Below are positions 1 through 5,492 of a DNA stretch of 5,492 bases, piece by piece; the first letter of the stretch is position 1; every line of letters starts with the position of its first letter. The notes beneath the pieces are model-generated. The model was not told the DNA's origin, did no database searches, and saw nothing but the letters and a program-made list of their open reading frames with translations. The stretch lies in the NCBI GenBank assembly GCA_016287975.1, contig JAEEXV010000264.1:1-5492 (forward strand). Reading direction: 5' to 3'. The position numbers and the translations under genes are program-made. The stretch comes from Lentisphaeria bacterium. Its GTDB lineage: Bacteria; Verrucomicrobiota; Lentisphaeria; Oligosphaerales; Oligosphaeraceae.

Positions 1-87
1 AGGCCGCCAAACGCGCCGCCGAAAAACAGGCCGAGGCCGCCAAACGCGCCGCCGAAAAACAGGCCGAGGCCGCCAAACGCGCCGCCG
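1..87 (+). repeat. 33-bp tandem repeat, 2.6 identical copies, encoding 11-residue coiled-coil units
   Basis: The units 1-33 and 34-66 are identical, and 67-87 repeats the first 21 bases before diverging. The period of 33 bases gives a protein repeat of AAKRAAEKQAE in the reading frame of the FGE-like gene. Eleven residues make about three helical turns, the hendecad periodicity of some right-handed coiled coils. The array begins at the window edge, so its true copy number is unknown. Perfect identity even at third codon positions implies recent duplication or gene-conversion homogenisation. Confidence 0.92.
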
Positions 88-1904
88 CGGACGCCGAACT
101 CGCGCCGCGCCTCGCCGCCGCCGAAGCGGAACTCCCCGCCCTGTCCCTCCAGTTCCAGACGCTGGAACTCCCGCTTGACGCGGATGCCCTGCCCCGCATA
201 CGGCGGCTCGCGGCGGACGACCTCGTCGCCGCGCAGGCGGCTTTCCACCGCTGCGAGCGCGCGCTGGCGGAGACCGCCCTCCGACAGGCCCCGTCTGGCG
301 GGCGTGCGGACTTCGAGGAATGCGCGCAAGGATGGGGTTTTCTCGCCTCGCCGCTGGGGCGGCATCTTCCGCCTGAGGCGCGCGAAGCCCTGCGGCAACG
401 GCTGACCAGCGCATCCCGCGCGGTGGCCGGCGGCCGCCTCGCGCTCGGGAAGGACTTCCCCGGGTTCTACATGTCCCCGCCCAACGATTTCGTCTTTGTC
501 GCGCCAGGCTGGTTCCGCTCCCCGCTTCTGAAAGCGCCACGACGCCTCGCCCATCCCTTCTGGATTTTACGGACGGAACTCACCAACAAGCAGGTCGGCG
601 CCGTCACCCATCTGCTCCGCCGACGCCACCTGCCCCCGCTGGCCGCCGAATTCGGCGACTGGAACGAGGCGCTGTTCTGGTGCTTCCTGGCCGACAAGCA
701 AATGCGCCGCGACCAAAACCCCCTGCCGCCAGGCTACGGCATCCGCCCGCCCACCGAGGAGGAATGGGAGTTCGCCGCCCTCGGCGGCTGGCTGGGCATC
801 CCGCCCGCCCCACGCTCCATCCCCAGGCACACCGACCTCGCCGCGCCGACGAACGCCCCGCCCAACTCCCTCGGACTCCTCGGCGTAGACGAGAACCTCG
901 CGGAAATCGCGCTCCCCTACCCAGAGCGCACCACGGATCCGCCTGGCGCCATCGTCCTCCGAGGAGCCCACCACTATCGCCGCACGACGGGCATCCAATA
1001 CCGCCGCCCCGAACTCCCCACCCCGTTTGTCATATGGGGCGGCCTCCGCCCCGTCCTCGCGCCGCTCGCCCCGGATTTCTGGGAAACACAGTGGTTCCGA
1101 GGATACCCCATACGGCACGCCACCGTCGATTCCGCCGTCTTCGCGGGCGTCGCCGCCTCCAAGGACTTCATCTCCTGGACGGAGGCGCGCCAACTGGCCC
1201 AGGACCTCGGCGCCGCCCTGCCAGACGACCGAGCGCTCCCCCGCCTCGACGCCATCTTCACCGCCCTGCATCTCCCCCGTCCCCCCCGTTACCCCCATAA
1301 CATCCCCTGCCCACTCGGACTCCGCGCCGAAGGCGGGCAATGGCGACGCCTCGCCGACGGCGCCCTGGCGAACCTCCCGTCCGCCGCCCCCGCGCCCACC
1401 AAGACCTGGACCATCCTGGCGGCAACGCCCAAGACCCTCTCCGCCATGCCAGACGCACTCCACTCCACCCTCCTGCTGCAATGGGCGGACGAGGCGGCCT
1501 TTCAGCGCCGCCGCGAAACCTTCCTCCGCAACGCCGCCATCCACACGTTCGAGGCGGGAGGGCGGCGCTATGCCGTCTGCCGCGTTCGGCTTCCAGGCTA
1601 CATGGTGTGCCGCTTCGCCGAGTTCCTGGGGCTTTCCCTCCCGCATTTCGATTCCGACGACGCAGTCCGCTCCCTCGCGGCGCAAATACCAGCGGATCTG
1701 CCCGCCGTCGCGATCGGCGGGAGCCGCTTCTACGACCGCTGGGAACAGGCCGACCGCACGCCCTTCCCGCTGAAGCAGCCTCCGCTCCCTCCCCTCACCT
1801 ATAAGGTCATGGAGGCGTCCCCCCTCCACAATGTCCTCGCCATCACCCGCAACAACCTGGTCGAGACCGCCTACGTCACCCATATCCTCGTGACCCTGCC
1901 GTAG
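1..1904 (+). CDS. Coiled-coil protein with catalytically degenerate FGE-sulfatase (SUMF1-like) domain, 5' truncated by window edge
   Basis: The reading frame is open from base 3, with no stop before the TAG at 1902-1904, so the GTG at 423 is only an internal codon and the true start lies upstream. Of 633 visible residues, about 1-160 are Ala/Arg/Glu-rich and helical, beginning with 11-residue repeats. About 163-353 match the FGE-sulfatase fold in order: FVFVAPG (163-169), HPFWILRTELTNKQ (184-197, the usual 'PFYIDKYEVTN' position), RPPTEEEWEFAA (248-259, usual 'RLPTEAEWEYAA'), NSLGLLGVDENLAE (288-301, usual 'NALGLYDMSGNVWE'), LRG (319-321) and GLRPVL (347-352, usual 'GFRVV'). True formylglycine-generating enzymes carry two catalytic Cys just after the RGG motif. 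Here that stretch (320-336) has no Cys, so sulfatase activation is unlikely and a binding or structural role is inferred. Residues 354-633 are unassigned; ISWTEARQLAQDLGAALP (390-407) faintly recalls another FGE core motif. The upstream part, perhaps a kinase or membrane anchor, cannot be seen. Confidence 0.8.
   Translation, partial: AAKRAAEKQAEAAKRAAEKQAEAAKRAAADAELAPRLAAAEAELPALSLQFQTLELPLDADALPRIRRLAADDLVAAQAAFHRCERALAETALRQAPSGGRADFEECAQGWGFLASPLGRHLPPEAREALRQRLTSASRAVAGGRLALGKDFPGFYMSPPNDFVFVAPGWFRSPLLKAPRRLAHPFWILRTELTNKQVGAVTHLLRRRHLPPLAAEFGDWNEALFWCFLADKQMRRDQNPLPPGYGIRPPTEEEWEFAALGGWLGIPPAPRSIPRHTDLAAPTNAPPNSLGLLGVDENLAEIALPYPERTTDPPGAIVLRGAHHYRRTTGIQYRRPELPTPFVIWGGLRPVLAPLAPDFWETQWFRGYPIRHATVDSAVFAGVAASKDFISWTEARQLAQDLGAALPDDRALPRLDAIFTALHLPRPPRYPHNIPCPLGLRAEGGQWRRLADGALANLPSAAPAPTKTWTILAATPKTLSAMPDALHSTLLLQWADEAAFQRRRETFLRNAAIHTFEAGGRRYAVCRVRLPGYMVCRFAEFLGLSLPHFDSDDAVRSLAAQIPADLPAVAIGGSRFYDRWEQADRTPFPLKQPPLPPLTYKVMEASPLHNVLAITRNNLVETAYVTHILVTLP
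1274..1307 (-). other. Putative G-quadruplex motif on the minus (template) strand
   Basis: On the + strand four C runs follow closely: C5 (1274-1278), C7 (1281-1287), C5 (1292-1296) and C4 (1304-1307). The spacers are 2, 4 and 7 bases. The minus strand therefore reads G4-N7-G5-N4-G7-N2-G5, which satisfies the common G3+N1-7 rule with runs of at least four. It lies inside the FGE-like gene, in a Pro-rich segment. C-rich codon choice alone could have produced it; whether it folds or matters in vivo cannot be told from sequence. Confidence 0.5.
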
Positions 1905-1941
1905 CGCCGCCCGCGCGGCGACCGTCGCGCCGATTGGCGCG
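1905..1941 (+). terminator. Two tandem GC hairpins after the FGE-like gene, possible terminator
   Basis: Starting at the base after the stop codon, CGCCGC (1905-1910) pairs with GCGGCG (1915-1920) around a 4-base loop. Then CGCGCC (1926-1931) pairs with GGCGCG (1936-1941) around GATT. Both stems are perfect 6-bp GC stems. There is no T tract directly after the second stem; TTTT occurs only at 1952-1955. Classical intrinsic termination is therefore uncertain. The position between two transcription units and just ahead of a promoter-like box supports a boundary role. Confidence 0.35.
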
Positions 1942-1962
1942 GGTAAGATGCTTTTGCGCAGA

Positions 1963-1968
1963 TATATT
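1963..1968 (+). promoter_or_regulatory. -10 box (TATATT) for a probable leaderless transcript of the GT2 gene
   Basis: TATATT sits in an AT-rich island (1961-1970) that stands out in otherwise GC-rich DNA. If transcription starts at the A of the ATG at 1975, the hexamer occupies exactly -12 to -7, the spacing known for leaderless bacterial promoters of the TANNNT type. No convincing -35 is visible at the expected place; TTGGCG at 1934-1939 lies too far upstream for this box. No Shine-Dalgarno motif precedes the ATG, which agrees with leaderless initiation. Confidence 0.45.
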
Positions 1969-1974
1969 ATCGGC

Positions 1975-2694
1975 ATGGCAGCACCCTCCTTCCACCCTCT
2001 GATTGTGATCCCGACCTACAACGAGGCGGAAAACCTCCCGTTGCTGGTGCCCGCGGTCTTCGAACACGCCCCCGCCGCGCATATCCTGGTCGTCGACGAC
2101 AACTCGCCCGACGGCACCGCCCGACTGGCGCGGCAACTCGCCGAGAAGCACCCTGGCAAGGTGCACCTCCTGGAGCGCGCGGGCAAGGGCGGCCTCGCCA
2201 CCGCCTACATCGACGGCTTCCGCTGGGGCCTCGCGCGCGCCTACACCCACTTCCTGGAGATGGACGCGGACTTCTCGCACGACCCGCGCCATCTCCCCGA
2301 GATCTTCGCGGCGGGCCGCGAATACGACGTGGTCATCGGCTCGCGCAACATCCCAGGCGGCGCGGTCGTCGGATGGAGCGCGCTGCGGAACTTCATCTCC
2401 AAGGGCGGCTCGCTCTACTCCCGCCTCATCCTGTGGTGCCCGATCCGCGACCTCACGGGCGGCTTCAACCTCTGGAGCCGCCGCGCCCTCGACACCATCG
2501 ACCTGGGCAAGATCGTCTCCCGCGGCTACTCCTTCCAGCTGGAAATGAAATATCGCGCCTACCGCAAGGGCCTCGCCATCCGCGAAGTCCCCATCACCTT
2601 CCCCGACCGCACCCGAGGCAAATCCAAGATGAGCCGCCGCATCTTCATCGAGGCCCTCCTCAAGGTCTGGTCCCTCCGCTTCCTCAAACTCTGA
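1975..2694 (+). CDS. Polyprenyl-phosphate mannosyl/glucosyltransferase, DPM1-like GT2 family
   Basis: Predicted to transfer a hexose, typically mannose from GDP-mannose, to a polyprenyl-phosphate carrier on the cytoplasmic face of the inner membrane, giving a lipid-linked donor for protein or envelope glycosylation. The 239-residue GT-A protein shows PTYNEAENL (13-21), VVDDNSPDGT (39-48), the metal- and nucleotide-binding DAD (97-99) followed by SHDP (101-104), GSRNIPGG (122-129), DLTGGFNLW (159-167) and VPITFPDRTRGKSKMS (205-220). All are hallmarks of dolichol-phosphate mannose synthases. It is a catalytic domain only: no C-terminal membrane segments like those of the GtrB/DPMS long forms. 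An in-frame ATG at 1948 would add nine residues (MLLRRYIIG). I chose 1975 because family members start just before the IPTYNE motif and because the TATATT box lies inside the longer version. The donor sugar cannot be decided from sequence; a glucosyltransferase is possible. Confidence 0.9.
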   Translation: MAAPSFHPLIVIPTYNEAENLPLLVPAVFEHAPAAHILVVDDNSPDGTARLARQLAEKHPGKVHLLERAGKGGLATAYIDGFRWGLARAYTHFLEMDADFSHDPRHLPEIFAAGREYDVVIGSRNIPGGAVVGWSALRNFISKGGSLYSRLILWCPIRDLTGGFNLWSRRALDTIDLGKIVSRGYSFQLEMKYRAYRKGLAIREVPITFPDRTRGKSKMSRRIFIEALLKVWSLRFLKL

Positions 2695-2701
2695 TATCGC
2701 C

Positions 2702-4684
2702 ATGCTCGAAGCCATCTCCATCATCCTGAAAGTCATCTTCATCGTATTCTTCTTCGGATTCTGCGTCTTCATCCACGAGTTCGGACACCTCGTCGTCGCC
2801 CTCTGGCAGGGCCTCCACGTCGAAAAGTTCTCCATCGGAATGGGACCAAAAATCTGGGGCTTCCACTGGCGCGGCGTCGAGTTCGTCGTCAGCTGGCTCC
2901 CCTTCGGCGGCTACGTCTCCCTCCCCCAGCTCGACCCCACCGACCACCCCGAGACCTCCGACAAGAAGCCCCTGCCCTTCGCGGGGCCCCGCCAGCGCGC
3001 CCTCACCGCCTTCGCAGGCCCCCTCTTCAACGTCCTCTTCGGCTTCCTCCTCGCCTTCATCTTCTGGGGCGTCGGCCTCTGGGGCCCCGCCAAGTCCAGC
3101 GCCGTCGTCGTAGACGCCGTCCCCGCCTTCCTGCCCGTCGCCCCCAAGGGGCTCCCCGAGGACGCGCGGCTGGTGAAGCTTGACGGCGAGGCCATCCCCG
3201 AATACGAGGGCAGGCCCGTCGAATCGCTCTACGCCCTCGCCCTCTACTGGAACCGCCTCTATCCCGCGCGCCCCGCCCCCGAATCCATGCAGCTCGCCTA
3301 CAAGGGGGAGGACGGCGAGGAGAAGAGCGTCCAGTTCACTCCTGAATCCAACCCCGAGTGGATCGCGGGGCTGCGCGCGGGCGACCGCATCACCGCCGTC
3401 AACGGCAAGACCTTCACTGGCGGCGTCGACGAGTTCAACAAGGAATACGTCTACTCCGACACGCGCTTCCTCAGCCTCGCCATCGTCCGCGACGGCCAGC
3501 CGCAGCTCCTCACCTACACCCCCGCCCCCAACCCCGACATGGAGAACCTCGGCTACCCCTTCTTCGTCGCGGGGAACCCCCTCCAGACCGGCGCCGTGGC
3601 GCCTGGATCCCCCGCCGCCCAGGCGGGCCTCACCGACCAGGACCAGCTCCTCGCCCTCGACACCGACAACATCCGCGGCGCCCGGCACTTCGGCAGGCTG
3701 CTGCAGGAGCACGCGGGCAAAAGCGTCACGCTCACCGTCGCGCGGGGCGGCGTCGTCCGCCAGACCGCGCCCCTCGCCATCCCCGCCGACAACCCCACGG
3801 AAGAGGCCCTGGGCATCTCCTTCAAGGTGCTGGCGGTCAATGTCATTCCTGGCTATCCCGCCGCGGAGGCGGGCCTGCGCAACGGCGACCAGATCACCCG
3901 CCTGGAGCAACTCGACGAGCGCGGCATGCCCTGCGGCAAGCCCGCCGTCGGCATCATCGAACCCAACGCCTTCGTCCAGGCCGTCCGCGCCTCCGAAGGG
4001 CATCCCGTGCGCGTGACCTACCTGCGCGACGGCAAGGAGTCCACCGCGCAGATGACCCCCGTCCGCAACGAGGCGCAGCCCAACGCCCCCTGGCAAGTCG
4101 GCGTGATCATCTCCGACGCCCCCGCCAAGGTCATCTCCCACCCGAATCCCTGGGCGCAGTTCTCCGAGGTCATGGGCACCACCTGCCGCACGCTGGGGCT
4201 GCTCTTCCGCCCCATCACCTCCCGCATCGGCAGCCTCTTCTCGGGCAAGCCCCGCGACCTGCCGCGCGCGCAGATCGGCGTCAAGCACATGAGCGGTCCC
4301 GTCGGCATCCTCCTGATGCTGTGGTACAAACTCCGCGACGAGGGCTATCGGGGCGGCTTCGCCTTCATCATCCTCATCACCTTCTCCCTCGCCTTCATGA
4401 ACCTGCTGCCGCTCCCCGTGCTCGACGGCGGGCACATCCTCTTCGCAGGCATCGAGGCCGTCACCCGCCGACGCATGCCCGCAAAACTCTTCACCTACGT
4501 CTACAACTTCTTCGCCATCCTCCTCATCGGCCTCATGATCTTCATCACCTTCTTCGACGGCAAGCGCGTCTACCGCATCACCACCTCGAACCCCGCCGAG
4601 AAGAAACTCCAGAAAAACCAGGCCGCCCCGCGCAACTCCGAGGCCGCGCCCGCCAACACCGCCCCCGCCACCGATGCCCGCTGA
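2702..4684 (+). CDS. rseP: RIP metalloprotease RseP (site-2 protease) with expanded PDZ region
   Basis: Zinc intramembrane protease of family M50B, which cuts anti-sigma factors and leftover signal peptides within the inner membrane. The zinc motif HEFGH is at 25-29 in the first membrane segment (about 5-29), with LPFGGYV at 66-72 and FAGPLFN at 104-110 opening the second. The third zinc ligand is in NLLPLPVLDGGH (567-578, LDG motif) in the third, and the last segment is about 597-618. Between segments 2 and 3 lie about 400 residues with clear PDZ-type carboxylate-loop cores at 223-230 (GLRAGDRI), 299-316 (from VAPGSPAAQAGL) and 382-398 (from IPGYPAAEAGLRNGD). A weaker fourth may lie at about 132-180. 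At 660 residues it is far longer than E. coli RseP (about 450, two PDZ domains). A polar Ala/Pro/Asn tail (about 622-660) follows the last segment. The ATG is 7 bases after the GT2 stop with no Shine-Dalgarno motif, suggesting coupled translation. Confidence 0.96.
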   Translation: MLEAISIILKVIFIVFFFGFCVFIHEFGHLVVALWQGLHVEKFSIGMGPKIWGFHWRGVEFVVSWLPFGGYVSLPQLDPTDHPETSDKKPLPFAGPRQRALTAFAGPLFNVLFGFLLAFIFWGVGLWGPAKSSAVVVDAVPAFLPVAPKGLPEDARLVKLDGEAIPEYEGRPVESLYALALYWNRLYPARPAPESMQLAYKGEDGEEKSVQFTPESNPEWIAGLRAGDRITAVNGKTFTGGVDEFNKEYVYSDTRFLSLAIVRDGQPQLLTYTPAPNPDMENLGYPFFVAGNPLQTGAVAPGSPAAQAGLTDQDQLLALDTDNIRGARHFGRLLQEHAGKSVTLTVARGGVVRQTAPLAIPADNPTEEALGISFKVLAVNVIPGYPAAEAGLRNGDQITRLEQLDERGMPCGKPAVGIIEPNAFVQAVRASEGHPVRVTYLRDGKESTAQMTPVRNEAQPNAPWQVGVIISDAPAKVISHPNPWAQFSEVMGTTCRTLGLLFRPITSRIGSLFSGKPRDLPRAQIGVKHMSGPVGILLMLWYKLRDEGYRGGFAFIILITFSLAFMNLLPLPVLDGGHILFAGIEAVTRRRMPAKLFTYVYNFFAILLIGLMIFITFFDGKRVYRITTSNPAEKKLQKNQAAPRNSEAAPANTAPATDAR

Positions 4685-5360
4685 ATCCCCCGCCAACTAC
4701 CAGGTCGCCCTCGACGGCCCCGCCGCCTCGGGCAAGAGCACCGTCGCGCGCCTTCTCGCCGCGCGCCTCGGCGGCCACTACATCAACACGGGCGACATGT
4801 ACCGCGCCCTCACCTGGTTCGCGCAGCGGCGCGGCATCGACCCCGAGACCAGCCCCGACGAGGTGGCACGGCTGCTGCCAGAATGCGACGTGCGCTACCG
4901 CATCGAGGACGGCCTCCCGCGCCTGTATCTCAATGGCGCGCCCGTCCCCGCCGCCGAGATCCGCGCCGCCGCCGTCTCCGCCAAGGTCAGCCACGTGGCG
5001 CGCATCCCCGCCGTCCGCGAATGGATGCTCGACCGCCAGCGCGGCTGCGCCGACCTCGGCATCGTCATCATGGAGGGGCGCGACATCGGCACCGTCATCT
5101 TCCCCAATGCGCGCTTCAAGTTCTGCGTCACCGCCTCGCCCCTCGAACGCGCCCGACGACGGCTCGCGCAGCCTGGCGAGACCCCGCCTGGCGCCACCCT
5201 CGAATCCATCGCCCGCGACATCGCCGAGCGCGACCGCATCGACTCCACCCGCGCCGTCGCCCCCCTCCGCCAGGCGCCCGACGCCACCCGCATCGACACC
5301 GACGGCATGACCGCCGAAGAGGTCGCCGACCACATCGCCGCCATCATCCTCCATCCATGA
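4674..5360 (+). CDS. cmk: Cytidylate kinase
   Basis: Phosphorylates CMP and dCMP to the diphosphates with ATP in the cytoplasm, recycling cytidine nucleotides for DNA, RNA and CDP-lipid synthesis. The 228-residue length is normal for bacterial Cmk. Visible motifs are the P-loop GPAASGKST (15-23), NTGDMYRALTW (38-48; the family usually has DTGAMYR), the CMP-binding region around LNGAPV (86-91) and IPAVRE (111-116), EGRDIGTVIFP (134-144), TASPLERARRR (153-163) and ERDRIDSTRAVAPL (185-198), which is close to invariant in the family. The start is fixed closely because the P-loop begins at residue 15 and no later ATG fits. It overlaps the end of rseP by 11 bases in another frame, and its stop overlaps the next start as ATGA, so translation is probably coupled along the operon. 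The first eight residues form a short non-conserved leader. No Shine-Dalgarno motif is visible. Confidence 0.97.
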   Translation: MPAESPANYQVALDGPAASGKSTVARLLAARLGGHYINTGDMYRALTWFAQRRGIDPETSPDEVARLLPECDVRYRIEDGLPRLYLNGAPVPAAEIRAAAVSAKVSHVARIPAVREWMLDRQRGCADLGIVIMEGRDIGTVIFPNARFKFCVTASPLERARRRLAQPGETPPGATLESIARDIAERDRIDSTRAVAPLRQAPDATRIDTDGMTAEEVADHIAAIILHP

Positions 5361-5492
5361 ACTGGTTCGCCGTCTATCCCGCCTGCGCGCTCGCCGCGCT
5401 GCTCCTAGGGCTCGCCGCCACCTGGCTGGCCCGCGCCGCCGCGCGCCGCGTCGGGCTCTGGGACAAGCCGCAGAGCGAACACCACAAGAACC
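5357..5492 (+). CDS. WecA/MraY-type polyprenyl-phosphate sugar-1-phosphate transferase, N-terminal fragment
   Basis: Only 45 codons are visible before the window ends. The first 24 or so residues form a hydrophobic segment (roughly FAVYPACALAALLLGLAATW). It is followed by an Arg-rich stretch and RVGLWDKPQSEHHKN (31-45), which matches the cytoplasmic loop after the first membrane helix in GT4-family enzymes such as WecA and TagO (usual form 'GLVDKPNERKVHK'). Such enzymes load a sugar-1-phosphate from a UDP-sugar onto undecaprenyl phosphate, the first step in O-antigen, enterobacterial common antigen or teichoic-acid type glycans. The ATG overlaps the cmk stop in an ATGA arrangement. The sugar specificity, and whether the rest of the gene is intact, cannot be judged here. 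MraY is less likely because its N-terminus normally differs in this loop. Confidence 0.72.
   Translation, partial: MNWFAVYPACALAALLLGLAATWLARAAARRVGLWDKPQSEHHKN

Noticed and set aside
1..87. CRISPR array
   Set aside because: The repeats are directly contiguous without spacers and lie in frame inside a protein-coding gene.
489..1061. Diversity-generating retroelement target protein
   Set aside because: FGE/C-type-lectin folds are typical targets, but there is no template repeat, no reverse transcriptase and no cluster of AAY codons near the domain end within the window.
423..1904. GTG at 423 as the start of a stand-alone FGE-like gene
   Set aside because: The same frame is open without a stop back to base 3 and encodes a plausible helical region with repeats, so 423 is an internal Val codon.
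1948..1974. Upstream ATG at 1948 as start of the GT2 gene
   Set aside because: It adds nine residues not typical for the family and overlaps the likely -10 box; the ATG at 1975 fits both. It cannot be fully excluded without 5'-end data.
2684..4696. Very long antisense open frame (670 codons) opposite rseP, with similar ones at 567-1976, 1876-2835 and 4578-5354
   Set aside because: Each lies exactly codon-on-codon opposite a real gene. Antisense stops would need TTA, CTA or TCA sense codons, which C/G-ending codon use almost eliminates. The translated products are low-complexity Gly/Asp/Glu/Val-rich and show no recognisable domain.
3358..5310. 650-codon + strand open frame running through rseP and cmk
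   Set aside because: It crosses the rseP-cmk boundary in a different frame from both well-supported genes and encodes an Arg/Pro/His/Ser-rich product, the usual out-of-frame shadow in GC-rich DNA.

Overview
The window is dense, GC-rich (roughly two-thirds G+C by eye) bacterial DNA. All genes lie on the + strand and nearly every base is coding. There is no tRNA, rRNA, CRISPR array or transposase. The genes point to a Gram-negative-type bacterium. A formylglycine-generating-enzyme-like (SUMF1-fold) protein on an Ala-rich coiled coil, an unusually long multi-PDZ site-2 protease, and the absence of Shine-Dalgarno motifs together suggest the PVC group (Verrucomicrobiota, Kiritimatiellota, Lentisphaerota) or a similar phylum. 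That placement is inference, not proof.

Layout. Positions 1-1904 hold the 3' part of a large gene that begins before the window: a hendecad-repeat helical region, then an FGE-sulfatase-like domain lacking the catalytic cysteines, then about 280 residues I cannot assign. A 70-base gap (1905-1974) contains two perfect 6-bp GC hairpins and then an AT-rich island with a TATATT box placed exactly for a leaderless transcript starting at the ATG at 1975. From there runs a tightly packed gene cluster: a dolichol-phosphate-mannose-synthase-like GT2 glycosyltransferase (1975-2694), rseP (2702-4684, 7-base gap), cmk (4674-5360, 11-base overlap) and the first 45 codons of a WecA/MraY-type polyprenyl-phosphate sugar-1-phosphate transferase (from 5357, ATGA overlap).

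How they fit together. Two of the four cluster genes are predicted to load sugars onto polyprenyl phosphate at the inner membrane, one is the intramembrane protease of the envelope stress pathway, and cmk supplies CDP/dCDP. The cluster therefore looks like an envelope-biogenesis/housekeeping operon. The upstream FGE-like gene appears to be a separate transcription unit.

I see no clear new defence or mobile system. The strongest unexplained signal is compositional: CCGG occurs only five times in the whole window, and Pro-Gly codon pairs are written so as to avoid it.
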